Assembly (NCBI GenBank): GCA_001692895.1
Contig: KV748188.1
Coordinates: 62,001 to 126,000 of the forward strand
Direction: 5' to 3'
DNA from: Cenococcum geophilum 1.58
Taxonomy: Eukaryota; Ascomycota; Dothideomycetes; Gloniales; Gloniaceae
Length of the DNA: 64,000 nucleotides
Under the pieces are notes generated by a model. That model ran no database searches, was not told the origin of the DNA, and saw nothing but the letters and a program-made list of their open reading frames with translations. The translations under genes were made by a program, and so were the position numbers. This document shows positions 13,611 through 25,156 of this stretch, piece by piece (position 1 is the first letter of the stretch; each line of letters opens with the position of its first letter).

Positions 13611-13672
13611 ANNGGCCATNCTANNAGNAAATCCNNTATTTNTATNTNNNGAGGTAATAAAAGNNTATANAG
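13611..13672. other. cluster of ambiguous bases (N)
   Basis: Scattered N calls inside the helicase remnant. A second cluster lies at about 17,194-17,245 in the Gypsy element, and single Ns at 25,617 and 45,275. All fall in repeats, which suggests collapsed or polymorphic repeat copies in the assembly. Confidence 0.95.
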
Positions 13673-13891
13673 ATATCCTAAAACATATTAAGGCGGGTTA
13701 GTTTATATATATTCTAGTATCGCTAGAGTTGCTATTAAGTAAACGGTTCTACTATATTCTTACTTAGCCCGCTTTTTACTTATATATTTCCTTAGTTATA
13801 ATTAATAAGTATTATTTAGTTGCTAACTAGAGTAAGAGCTTCTAGCTCTATTACGTATAGCTCTTTAAGGTCTAATTACTACTTAGTCTAA

Positions 13892-13905
13892 TAGTGCCGT
13901 GGTTT
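13892..13905. repeat. 14-bp target site duplication of LINE (left copy)
   Basis: TAGTGCCGTGGTTT, identical to 22,338-22,351. A variable 10-20-bp duplication is what target-primed reverse transcription by a LINE leaves. The next bases (13,906-13,933) are the complement of an (AAAAAT)n tail, which places the 3' end of the LINE here. Confidence 0.85.
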
Positions 13906-14258
13906 TTTATTTTTATTTTTATTTTTATTTTTTATATCCGTTATATTATACTATATACAATACTGCGCATGTAGCCTCTAGGCTATAGCGCTATAGTTTT
14001 ATATATATGAATCCTTTTTAGGTAACTTAATATATACTAGTAGCTATATCCTAGTAGTTTATAGTTCCTTAGTAAACTAAGTTACTATAACTACTAAGGA
14101 ATAAGAAATCGGTGGGAAAAACTATAAGAAATCCTAATACCTGTCCCTGTCCTTTTGTAATTTATTTCTATCCTTTTGCTCTCTAATATCTTTTTAAGAG
14201 CCTAGTAGGAGTTCCCTCCTTCTAGAATCCTATCTGTTTTATTCTTTTATAGAATCTT

Positions 14259-14451
14259 TGTCACGGAACCCCACCGCAGGGGCCTCCATAGGAGAGCCCC
14301 GTGCTCTCGCGTACACCTCGCGTACAGCTTATGTCAGCTACGCGTAGGTATATCACCTCCTTACGCCCTCGACCCTTACGATTGATCGCGTAACGTCTTG
14401 TAGACTCCTTGAATATATACGCTCTGTAGTTATTGCCCCCATTCCGTAACA
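14259..14451 (+). repeat. 5' LTR of chromodomain Gypsy (193 bp)
   Basis: Starts TGTCACGGAACC and ends ATTCCGTAACA. It matches 20,411-20,603 with roughly two dozen differences, nearly all transitions, so the divergence is dominated by RIP and not by time. This copy is the more GC-rich of the two. Confidence 0.92.
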
Positions 14452-17400
14452 TTATGTTACGCCTTTTTTACTACTAACGCCCAGCCTATGACCAATTCTA
14501 CATCTCTATAATACTGTAGGCGCTGCTAAAAGCAGCGTGTCTACAAATTACCTTACTTTATACTTCTAAGGAACCTATAATAGTAAGACGATATTTCTTA
14601 CTAGCTACTATATTAAACCTAAAGAATAATCCAATACCTATACTTAACCTACAACGCCAATCAATCCCAGGAGAATTTGATTTATTAGCCCTAACCCCTA
14701 AGGAGATAGACACCAATAATATCTTATCTTTTATTGACTATATAACTACGGACAAGTAAATAGAAGGGCTATTACCTATTAAAATTAAAATATAAGACGC
14801 TGAGACGTTTATAAAAATGGTAGCATAAGACCCTAATAAATACTACTACCTTCTATAGAACTACTACCTAAAGCTTATATAAGCTGAAATACGTACTACC
14901 TAAGATCGCGATATTATCTAAGACCTATAAGCTTATAAGGCGCTCACCAATAACATACGTTAAGAAACTAAAGATAACCTCTGTGTGTTTAAACGCGATA
15001 TCTAATAGTTAAAGAAGAATAAGATTATACTAATTGCTATAGTTACTAAAAAAGAAGGCATAATTAAATACTTATAATCTTAGCTTAATAAGCATATTTA
15101 TAATAATACTAAATACCTCTCTACTATATATAACGCTACCTAAGTCTTTATACCCCCGGCAACTTTACCTACTTAACGCTTAACGGAGGGTTAGCGCTAA
15201 GCAGCTTTACCTAATAGGAACCCCTACTAAAGTAGCAACGATAAAAGCTATAATAATTGGACCTAAACTGCCACCGTAGGATCTAATATACGCTACCTTA
15301 ATCCCCTAGTCTTTTAAGGAGATCGCAAGGAATACAGCTACTAGAAGATGTAAATCCGCAAGAAACTAACTTAGAGCGCCTACCTTTTTCCTACGGAAGA
15401 CACTAAGATTAGTTATATTATTAGGCGAATAAAGGGTATACTATTTAATAGACTCTTCGCCTAATGGGAGACTAGTAGCCCCTAAAAGTGGTAGTTTTAT
15501 TAAGAAGTTCTTAATAATCTTAACCTAATATACCGTGACTATAACCTACTGGCTACTAACCGAGCTAAACTACGTGCCCTAAAGATAAGCCCTACTAAAT
15601 TATTTAATAAGTTTTATGTTAAATTCTAGGAATATACTAGAGCTCTTACCTAAGACGATACTAAAGACTAAAAGGATCTCCTTAAAAAAGTTACTTATCG
15701 CCTTAGTTACGCAGCCGCTAGCTATAACTATAACAATATTTATAAGATGGTAGCAGCTCTATAGAAGATTAAACGATAACTAAATTAGATTGCTACTACT
15801 AACCCTTGTTTAAAGACCTCTCTATAGAAGCCCTCTAGGCCTATAAAACCTATATATACTAAGCCACCGACGCCTATTGCCTTAGGTGTTACTAAAGCCA
15901 ATATTAACTTCTCTATACCGACCTTTCCGTAAAAACTCCTAGATAGAGAGCGCGAGCTACTTTAGAAATTAGGACGCTGCTATAGATGCCATTAAAAAGG
16001 CTATTATTGCGATAACCTAAACTACCTAATAGCTAGGTTTAGTACCTACTGCCTAATATCTAACCTAATGCCCTAAATACTAAATACGTCGCTATACGCC
16101 ACTACCGTATAAGACGAAGACGTAGTAATAGCAGTAGAATTAGATACGGAAATGGAAAACGCTAAATCCTAGCCCTAAGTCATAGGTTAGGACACCCTAA
16201 CAATGGAGGGATCTATATATTGGCCTACTTAATAGATAACTTAGTAAAGATAAATAGACGGAAATAGATAGTTTTACCTATAATAGGAACTACTGCTATA
16301 AAATAATATAAAAGCCGTTTTATAATTAACTACGGAGCTATTAACTAATTTATAGATACCTAACTTGTATATACTTATAACTTACTTACCTTACCCCTTA
16401 CTAAAGCCCACGCCCTATAACTTGCTAACAGTAGTTATACTATATAGAAGATTACCTACGTAGTATAACTCTACTTAGATATAAACGGGCACTAGAAAGA
16501 GCTCTAGGCCTATATTATACTACTTACTAACTACCCTATTATCCTTAGAATAAGCTAGCTTAAATAATATAACCCTACTATTAACTAGGAAAAGAAAGAA
16601 GCAACCTTTAACTCTAAATACTATAGAGAGACTTGCCTAGGACATAGCCTAGCCGCCTCTATTTACTTACTAGGATATTAACCTAAGAAACCCCTTATTA
16701 CTTTACCTATGACTAACTACTACTATATAAGTACCGCGGCCTTCTACCGTATAGTATATAGGAAAGGCTAGACCGTTACTGTAGCTTCCTAATTATAACT
16801 ATATAAGCTTAATAAAGAATAGGACTATGTCCTCTATAGTAATAGGATAGATATAGTCGACCTTTTAGAAGATAACGCCCCTATAGAACTCTATAGACTT
16901 TTACCTTTAGACTTTAAGAAGTTTATAAAACTTAAAAAAGGACTTACCAATAAAGAACTCCGTAAGCTCCTCTCTAAGAGGTACTACGACTTTATTAATA
17001 TATGCTTATAAAAGGGCGTAGATATACTTCCCCTATATTAACCTAATAACTATGCCATTAATATTAAATAAGGAAAAACGCTACCTTATAAGAGACCCTA
17101 CCTAATATTAAAAGACGAACTTCTAGTTGTAAGAAAGTATATTAATAAGCACTTTAATAAAGGTTTTATTTATCCTAGTATATTACTAGCAGCNNCCCCT
17201 ATTCTTCTNNCTAAGAAGCTANAANNAGGTATNTAATTCTANNTTAACTATAGAGGACTTAACGCTATTATAATTAAAAACTAATACCCAGTACCGCTTA
17301 TACGGGAGACCCTTAAGCGGCTTAGCCAAGCTAAAATCTATACTAAGCTTAATATTATCGCCGCCTTTAACTATCTCTAAATATAAGAAGGTGATAAATA

Positions 17401-20223
17401 GAAAACCGCATTTATATTGTGCTTTGGCCAATTTAAATATACCGTTATGCCCTTTAGCGTATATAATGGCCTAGGCACCTTTTAAAGCTATATTAATAAC
17501 GCCTTATAGGACTACCTTAATGACTTTTGCTCCGCGTACCTAGACGATATACTTATTTATAGTAATAACCCTTTTAAATATACCGAACACGTTTAAAAGG
17601 TCCTATAGCGCCTTAGGGACATAGGACTTTATATTAACTTAAAGAAATATAAATTCTTAGTTATAGAAGTAAAATACCTTAGACTAATTGTTACTACTAA
17701 GGGTGTCCGTATAGACCCCGAGAAGGTATATATAATTACTAAATAGTAAGCCCCTAACTATATTAAGGACGTATAAGCCTTCCTTAATTTCGCTAACTTC
17801 TATTAGAAATTTATATATAACTTCTTAGGCGTAGTAGCACTACTTATAGCAATAATGCGAACGAAGGGCCTTTCTGTAAAAGGAAGAAAAACGTACCTAT
17901 GCTTTACCTGGACGCCTAAATGCGAGAAGGCGTTCTAAGACCTTAAAAATGCCTTTACTAAAGCACCTATCTTAGCCCACTTTATATTAGGATAACAACT
18001 TTATCTTAAAACTAACTCCTTAGACTACGTTAACGTAGGCGTTCTCTTTTAGATAGGTAATAACGGTTTCCTTTACCTAGTTATATTCTACTTATCTAAG
18101 CTTATACTATAAGAGTGTAACTATAAGATTTATAATAAAGAACTCTTTATAATCGTATAAGCGTTTAAAGAATTCTAACTAGAACTCTCCTTAGTAGAGC
18201 CTGACTAGCTAACTAAAGTCTTTACGAACTATTGTAACCTTAAGTACTTTATAACTATAAAGTAGCTAAACTAACGCTAAGTATATTAGAACGAGTTCCT
18301 CTCTAGTTTTAACTTTAAAATTGTATATAGACTAGGAGTATAAGGTATTAAACCTAATAGCCTAATACGCTGCTTATAAGACCTTCTTTAGTCTAAAGAT
18401 AACCCCTATAATTAGTTCCAATAATAGACAATCCTAAAAGCACGAAATTTAGCCCTAGGTATACTACCTATAATAGAGCTAACTATATCTTAGCTTTATA
18501 CTATAGAACTAGAGTTACCTCCTAAAATTAATAAGCTTATTACTATAGCATATAACACCTCTGTTAACCTATTACTATATTAACTTATTACCGCAAAGAC
18601 TGCTGGCGCCTATATACTGCCTACTAACCTTTAAAGCTTAGGCTAGATTAATATAGCAGCCTTAGAAGTAAAAGAGAATAGGCTCTATTATAGAGGTTGC
18701 CTATTTATCCCTAACTTAGAAAATCTATAACGGTAACTAATCTAAATGGCCTACGACCTCCGATTAAGCGGCTACCTAGGTAGAGGAGGAACCTATAAGC
18801 TTTTTAGCTAATACTACTTCTAACCAAAAATAATAGACTTAGTTAAACGCTTTATAGGCGCCTGCTATAGTTATAAGCGCGCTAAGGCCTTTAATATAAA
18901 GTACTAAGGACTACTATACCCTCTACTAGTACTTATATAACGATGGGCAGATATCGCCATAGATTTCGTTATTGACCTACTACCCTATAAATGATATGGC
19001 CGTACCTATAAGAATATCCTTATAATAATATGCCGACTTATAAAAGAGCGCCACTACGTCCTAACTAAAGACGTAGCCGTTAGCGACGTTACTAACGCCT
19101 TTCTTTGCGAAGTTTACTGACTATATAGGCTACCTAACTTAATTACGTCCGACTAAGGTATATAATTTAACTCTAATGTATAGAGACGAATCTGCTAACG
19201 CCTTAGCATCTTCGTTAAGATATCTATATCCTTTTAATATAAAACTGCTAGGTAACCGGAAAACGCTAATACTAGTATAAAAGCGTACCTATAATAGGTA
19301 GTTGCCTATAGTTAAGATAACTGGGTAGATTACCTCCTACTAGGTAAATTTATAGCGAATAACTACGTCTTAACCACTATAGGACTTACCCTGTTCTTCG
19401 CGAATAAGGGTTATTACCCCTAATCCGGCATAGAGCTACTAGAACCTATTAATAAGAAACTGCTATATAGAAAACGCCTTAAGATACTACTTGCCGACTA
19501 GCATATAGACCATATAAAAAATCTACTTAACTACTGTAAGGGAGAAATGGCCTAGGCTTAAGTAAAGTAGGCCTACTTTGCTAACTGCTATAGAACGCCA
19601 CTACTAAAGATGCGTGTTGGCGACTAGGTATAGCTAGATATACGCAATATCTCTACATAGAGGCCTATAAAGTTACTTAATTATAAGAACCTCGGCCCCT
19701 ATCTGATTAAACGAGTTATTAATAGGGGGGCCGTATATAAGCTAGAACTCCTACCTACCCTAGCTACCCGCGGGATATAGCCCGTATTTTACCTATAGCT
19801 ACTATACCTCTATTAGCCTAACCCCTTACTAGGGCAGATATAGCCTAAACCCCTACTAGTACTAATCCGAGATAAGAACAAAGATGAGAACTATAAGGAG
19901 TGGACCGTTAAACGAATTATTAACTCTAAATACTTTAGTAAAGGCAGAGGACGATGGCTCTACTACAGAGCTATATATATAGGATTTGATATAAATTAGC
20001 TAGAATGGCAACTATGGGAAGACTTTAAAAATGCAAAGGATTTAATTAGCGACTTTTACTACGCGAACCTATAGAAACCGGGCCTAAGTAGAGATTTTAT
20101 ACCTAATTCTCTATAGGAGCCCTTATAGAGTTAAACGGTTGTATATTGCCACGTAAGGGCAAATTGCCGTTAGATTGCGGTAAAGTGCGATTACGTGACT
20201 AGAATATTGTTAAGATGTCTAGG

Positions 20224-20246
20224 AACTTTAACTGGCGGTTAAAGTT
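20224..20246 (+). repeat. 23-nt palindrome in Gypsy 3' region (copy 1)
   Basis: Arms AACTTTAACT and GGTTAAAGTT around GGC, with one mismatch. The flanks (AAGATGT upstream, TCTAATTGG downstream) also match those of the copy at 44,253-44,275. Confidence 0.75.
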
Positions 20247-20410
20247 GTCTAATTGGTTGGATTTTTAGATGCTAAGCCTTATTATATAACGTTGTTTTAA
20301 ACCTTTAGCAATACCCCCCTTTCTTCTTTTCTATACCTTAAGTGTCCCTTCTATATATATATAGTAACTATAGCGTCGCCGGAGCTCCGCCTTTATAGGA
20401 GGGGGGGTAG

Positions 20411-20603
20411 TGTTATAGAACCCTACTGCAGGGGCCTCTATAGGAGAGCCCTGTGCTCTTGCATACACCTCGCGTATAGCTTATGTTAGCTACGCGTAGT
20501 TATATTACCTCCTTACGCCCTCGGCCCTTATAATCGATTACGTAACGTCTTATAGACTCCTTAAATATATACGCTCTATAGCTACTACCCCCGTTCCGTA
20601 ACA
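20411..20603 (+). repeat. 3' LTR of chromodomain Gypsy (193 bp)
   Basis: Partner of 14,259-14,451, same length, ending CCGTTCCGTAACA and followed by the target duplication ATCTT. Confidence 0.92.
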
Positions 20604-21979
20604 ATCTTTTTCACGTACTAGTTTAGCTGCTTTAAGAGTCTTGCAGTCTTTACTATTAGTAAAGTGTTTTTCTTTACAATTAATGCAAAGAGGGGTAGTG
20701 TGCTTATAAGGCTTGCCTATTGCTATATAGGTAGGGCAGTAGTGGTCTTTAGATAAATATGCAGCCGCATAAAATCTATAGGCTCTAGTAGAGCATCTAT
20801 CTCCTATATGGCCAAATTTTTAATAGCTAGTGCACTGCGTAGTAGGAGAGACTTTAAGGTATTTTACTACCTTAGTAGCTGTACCTGCAATTAATATCTC
20901 TTTTTGCTTAAGGATTTCTTGTCTTTTTCCTCGTTTTTTATAGTAAAAACTATAGAGCTAAATCTGGTCTATAGATCGTATCTTTTTACACTAGATAAGA
21001 TCTTTCTAGGTAGTCCTTATATCCTTATAGGATTAAAAGTCTCAATTTCTTCTTTTAGAAGCTTAGAGCCTCCTTCTCCTAGGAACGGTATAGTAGGAAC
21101 CCTATAGGCTATAATTTAAACCCATAGTTCTAGTTTTTGTTCTCTTTAAAAGGTAAAGCAATTATGCCAGATATCCTTATGTTTGACTAGGAAATCTATA
21201 TTATACTCTTCTATAGTTATTAGGAGAATATTTTATTTTCCTTTAGTTCTAGCTATAGACGCTAGTACTGGCTTTTCTACTTATAGTCCCAATATAAATA
21301 GTTGATTGACTTTGTTTCGTATAGAGAAGGTATCTAGAATTTAGTCCTTTTCGTCTATAATTAAAACTAGCTTCCTTTCTTATAGCTACTTTTTCTTACT
21401 TCTAGTAGAAGTAGAACTCCTACTAGAAGGAGAAGAGGTAGAATATGGTAATAAGGGTAGGGAGGATAAAGAAGGGAGGTCCTTCTTTAGCCTCTCTGCG
21501 TAGGTTTTTTTAGTAGGGGCTACCTCCTTACGGAGAGCTCTTACTTCTTCGACCAGTCCTTTTAGGACATCTTTTGTCTTTTCTTTTCCTTTTATAAAGG
21601 GATTTTCTCCTACTAGGACACTACATGTATAGTCCTCTAGCTGTTTAACTTATTCCTTTTTATCTTCTTCTTCTTCTTCTTCTTCTAGCCCTTTATAGGC
21701 CTGGGTTAGGCTATCTAGAGCCTTTTATAGGTGTTGTTTTGGAGAAGGGGGAGAGAAAGATATACTAGGTATACCAGCCGTAAAAGTTATTAGTTTGGTT
21801 GTCTTTTTTGCAGGTTTTTAGGTTTCTTTTTTAGTAAAAGACTAAAGATGTCCTCTTTTTTCTCCTGCCCCAAATAGGCCAGGAGAAGGAGAAGGGGTAG
21901 AAAAAGTGAATGTAGATATAGACTGATTATCACTTATTTCTATAAGAGGTTTCTTTTTAGGCCTACCGGGCCTTGGCAT
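20604..21979 (-). pseudogene. LINE ORF1 (gag-like, CCHC zinc knuckle)
   Basis: Reads from an ATG at 21,979 with the start MPRPGRPKKK, a basic N terminus. It has a Ser/Pro/Thr-rich region, a poly-glutamate stretch from an (AGA)n-type run (about 21,660-21,690), and a cysteine-rich C terminus near 20,640-20,700 reading CINCKEKH...KDC, a CX2CX3HX6C knuckle. This layout fits ORF1 of fungal Tad1-type LINEs, whose product binds element RNA. Several in-frame stops of TAG/TAA type interrupt it, consistent with RIP. The last residues lie across the Gypsy insertion, at about 14,160-14,253. No ORF2 follows. Confidence 0.6.
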
Positions 21980-22337
21980 TTTGTATCTTATAGGGGGTCC
22001 TTATACTCTTTCTCCTTACTAATCCTACTAGAAGATTTCTGGGGAGATTAGGCTAAAAGGTAGTAGAAAAACTACCCCCTATTTTATATTGGTAGTTATA
22101 GTAGTAGTTTTAGTATTCCTGTCCGTGCCTCGCTTATAAGCTAGGGCTACCCTTAAAGAAATTTTTCTATTAGGAGAAGGGTGTAAAACGACAAATAAAT
22201 CCACCTCTAACTCGCTGGGAAGTAGGAATTAGGTCTTAAAAGTTGGAAAATCGATTGTTTTTGATGGTAAGATGGGTATGCGTAAGTTTTGGAGTGTGGC
22301 GCTACCTTTTAGTAAGGTTGCATGTGCGGTGAAGGTT

Positions 22338-22394
22338 TAGTGCCGTGGTTTATATATACTATAATACTTAATAAGGAGATATATATAAAGGTAA
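22338..22394 (+). pseudogene. RecQ-like helicase remnant, continuation after LINE
   Basis: Starts with the duplicated target site of the LINE (22,338-22,351). It then reads a short stretch like the helicase motif III region (a T-I-L remnant followed by NKEIYIK). It stops at the left LTR of the next Gypsy element. It is very short, so the assignment depends on the first part at 13,100-13,905. Confidence 0.4.
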
Positions 22395-22397
22395 TAG

Positions 22398-22819
22398 TAT
22401 TATAGACCTTATATTAGCAGTAGTAGCACTACTAAGGAGATATATAAACGGGTTAGTTAAGATAGTATAGAAGATACCAGAACTAATTAAGCTATAGGAT
22501 AAAGGGTAGCCGAGTTACGTAGCCAGTTACGTTATAAGTTTAGAACGTAGAAACGTAGAAATGTAGGAATGTAATATACCGACGTACTAACGTACTAATG
22601 TACTTAGTATATTTCTTAGGCGCAGTATTATATATTTAAAGGACTATAGTCCCTACCTAGATAGTTCTCTTCTTTATAGTAAATCTTAGAATATAATTAG
22701 AGTTAATCTATTAGGTAATATACTTCACTAGTTATATTTACGTTATTAACTATTTCTTAACCTATATACCTAGCCTATTAATAAGTTTATAGTAGTATTT
22801 CCTATAAGGCTTTATTATA
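22398..22819 (+). repeat. 5' LTR of Gypsy 22,398-35,713
   Basis: Matches 35,309-35,713 over its whole length, including the stretches GCAGTATTATATATTTAAAG and CCTATATACCTAGCCTATTA. It also matches, more loosely, the LTRs at 47,519-47,939 and 55,122-55,544 in reverse orientation. Confidence 0.8.
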
Positions 22820-23623
22820 TATTTACTACTAAGGCTATAGTAAAGGAAGTTAAGTAATATGCCACCTAAGTAAGTAACTATAATACCATCTACAGTAGTA
22901 CCTACTTTAAGATTAGGAGGAGATACCAGTATACATAATAACGACTCTTAGGTAGTTATAATAAACTAATTTAGAAGTGTTATAGAGCAAAACGATGCTA
23001 ATAATTAGGCACTACTCCTATAGCTTTAAGACATAAAGGGAAAAAATTAAGATGCTATTAATTAAAAGATTCTTAGGAAAAAAGCATAAGCTAAAGAGAT
23101 TCCTTATGCAGATAAAATTAAAGATCCAATATAAAGGAATAAAGTTAAAATAGGTAGTGGACTAGGTTATATATATAGGGTTATTCTTAATAGGTTAGGC
23201 ACTAAAGTAGTTTAAACCTTATTATATAAATATATAAGCTAATTAAATAGCAACTACTAACTTAGAGGCGCGGTATATGTTCTTAAGCTAAAAGGGATTT
23301 ACTAGTACACTTATATAGATATATAGAGATCTAGAATCAATAGTAATGGCTAAAGAAAAGTTATACTAGCTAACGTAAAATGGATCGGCTATAGACGAGG
23401 TCTAAAGGCCAAAGTTTAAGCAACTATAATACTAATAGATAATTTAAGTAATTTAAGAGAGATTATAGAGTAAGCTATTAAAGTTAATAACTAACTATAC
23501 TAAAGTAAAAGAATAAGCAGAATATAGTAAAAACCAATATATATAAAAAAAGACGCAATAGATGTCTAAACTATAGTATAGCGCAGAGCTAATAGACTTA
23601 AGTAGTATAAAAAAAATTCTAAA

Positions 23624-24757
23624 GGCCGAGCTAACTTCTCTTTATTGGTATACTTTTAGTATTCCTTATAGTGGCTGCCTGCGGTCCTTTAACTTGCGTG
23701 CGTAGCACTAGCGTTTAAGTGGTCCCCTAAGCCGTCCGGCTTTTAGGTAGTCTCCCTAGAAGTTTACTTAAAGCGTTACCCTTTTTAGGTTTTATTCCTA
23801 AACCTAACTCTACAGAGCCTATACTATAACTACGCTTTATTCGCAATAATTTACTACTACTACTTACGCGATCTTCCGTAAGCTTTATGGTATTAAGCAA
23901 TTACTCTATATAGCGGATTTTATTAAAGAGGTCTTTAGCGGTTCTTACCCATTAGGTAAAGTTCTAGCAAAAGAGCTCTGCTTATAGGTAGGCTAGGAGG
24001 TATATAAACTAAAAGTCTACCTATTATTTAGGATTAATAAAAGGGGTATATAAGAAGAGGTCCTCTAAGCTATATATACGGGCTAAAAAAGCGTTAAACC
24101 TCTAGTTCTCCTTTATAACAGCCGTCTAGTATATAGTAGCGTTATTAAAGCGTCTTACTATAGGGTTCCTAATTTAGTCTTAGACTATAGTATTAAACTT
24201 ATTCTATAGTAAAGGACCCTTATCCTTAGTACCTAACCGGCAATAAACTAGTTAGGCGATTATCTTTTCTTTTATAAGACCTTTAATAGCTTAGCGTATA
24301 CGTCGCTTATAGTTATAGTTAGCGTTATTAACCTTAAATTGGTTCTTAACTACGGCAATCCACAGATTAAAATGCTGTTAAGTAGTACCGCTAATATTAG
24401 GTAGTAACTTCTTAACTAGGGCGTTAAGATTTATTCGGCGTATACGTTTGCCATGTAACTTATACTCTTTACTAAAGAGGCAATAGGAGAACTTTATTAA
24501 ATTAACAATACTCTATAAGTTAGCTATTTTCTTAGCTAGCTTATCTAGCTCCTTTATATCAGTAGTATTAGGTAGGACGCTAGTAACTTTACTAAGCTCA
24601 TATTAAGCCTAGGTATATAAGTTAAACTAGTCTTTAGTATTTATAGATATCTAATTATTTTAAGGTTTAGGAGGTGGCTTAAATGCTACTAGTATGCTTC
24701 TAGCGGTTTTGTCTATACTAGATCCTAAGGCGTTCTATAGTTATATTACTAGCGTAT
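23624..24757. other. unidentified insert within Gypsy element
   Basis: The related element at 47,519-55,544 matches this Gypsy up to about 23,623 and again from about 25,079. The DNA between does not match and replaces the late gag and protease part. On the minus strand it reads protein-like stretches with many stops (for example KTARSILVAFKPPPKP and PNTTDIKELDKLAKKIANL) that I do not recognise. It ends at the 311-bp repeat. I saw no terminal repeats of its own. Confidence 0.45.
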
Positions 24758-24762
24758 TACTA

Positions 24763-25073
24763 TTAGGTACAGGCGTTGGTTTTCTTTTTAAAGGTATTAT
24801 AGAAAAATTAAACCAGCTATCCTCTTAAAGGGATTAGTAAGAATTTAAATATAAGGTAAGGATATAGATAAGGAGTCTAATAATAGAATAATAGGGTATA
24901 TTGTATAGATAGAGACGAATCCTTAAGGGAAAAGGAGGAGTCTATGTGCGAGGTAGGAAGGGTTTTTCTTAAGTACGTGTAGTGTATATACCTTATAGGC
25001 GAGTTACCCCTAGGTTGCCTTAGGGTCGCCCGTACCTTGCGGCTATATAATTATCTACTTAGGTTTTACCTAA
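24763..25073. mobile_element. 311-bp repeat with TSD, possible solo LTR or small transposon (copy 1)
   Basis: Flanked by TACTA on both sides (24,758-24,762 and 25,074-25,078). It ends in a 7-bp inverted repeat TTAGGTA/TACCTAA. A second copy of exactly the same length is at 35,714-36,024. It shares an internal block (AGACGAATCCTTRAGG) with the solo LTR at 25,830-26,044, which suggests an LTR-like origin, but the ends are not TG...CA. Confidence 0.65.
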
Positions 25074-25156
25074 TACTAAGTTAGAGCGATATAGAAGGAG
25101 ATTAAATAAGGCTTAAGTTATATACAAAAAGATACTATAAGTATAGTAAGAAGCTA

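Larger units (their letters stand above)
13100..13905 (+). pseudogene. RecQ-like DEAD/DEAH helicase remnant, first part
   Basis: Plus-strand residues still read as a RecQ-type ATPase domain. A Walker A remnant GKS lies at about 13,507-13,515, followed by a strand like VTIIILPLNIIKEE (motif Ia region). After a stretch of ambiguous bases come a decayed DExH box near 13,800 and a tail resembling the SFRPxYxxLFKVRLLL block of fungal RecQ-like proteins. The frame is full of RIP-type stops. It is cut at the target duplication of a LINE (13,892-13,905), and about 57 bp of its continuation lie at 22,338-22,394. Such helicases occur in subtelomeric gene families of fungi, but whether this was a host gene or part of a mobile element cannot be told from the window. 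The N-terminal limit is uncertain. Confidence 0.5.
14259..20603 (+). mobile_element. chromodomain Gypsy LTR retrotransposon, full-length, with TSD
   Basis: A 6345-bp Gypsy element (chromovirus) with LTRs at 14,259-14,451 and 20,411-20,603 and target duplication ATCTT (14,254-14,258 and 20,604-20,608). Recognisable in order are gag (about 14,660-16,100, zinc knuckle near 15,970), protease (near 16,330), reverse transcriptase (about 17,030-17,700), RNase H (about 17,990-18,330), integrase (about 18,500-19,400) and an integrase-linked chromodomain (about 19,880-20,090). A polypurine tract (AGGAGGGGGGG, ending 20,407) precedes the 3' LTR. The 3' untranslated part carries a palindrome at 20,224-20,246 shared with two other Gypsy elements. 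Many tens of breaks are present. It inserted into the ORF1-only LINE and is therefore younger than it. Confidence 0.9.
13906..22337 (-). mobile_element. ORF1-only LINE-like element, minus strand, split by a Gypsy insertion
   Basis: Non-LTR element bounded by a 14-bp target duplication (13,892-13,905 and 22,338-22,351). It has an (AAAAAT)n tail at its 3' end (13,906-13,933 on the plus strand). Subtracting the inserted Gypsy element (14,259-20,603 plus 5 bp), it is about 2.08 kb long. It begins with an untranslated part, then an ORF1 opening at 21,979, and ends about 350 bp after the Gypsy insertion point. No reverse transcriptase or endonuclease region can be seen between ORF1 and the tail. 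Ordinary LINE truncation removes the 5' end, not the 3' enzyme region, so this is either an internally deleted copy or a non-autonomous family moved in trans. Base composition is less altered than in the LTR elements. The Tad1-like affiliation rests on the ORF1 zinc-knuckle style. Confidence 0.7.

Noticed and set aside
14261-14452. Small minus-strand frame ending at the Gypsy LTR
   Set aside because: It lies wholly within the 193-bp LTR, whose ends and partner are defined, so it is not a gene.
21660-21690. (CTT)n microsatellite as a separate feature
   Set aside because: On the minus strand it encodes the poly-glutamate run of the LINE ORF1, so it is part of that frame.
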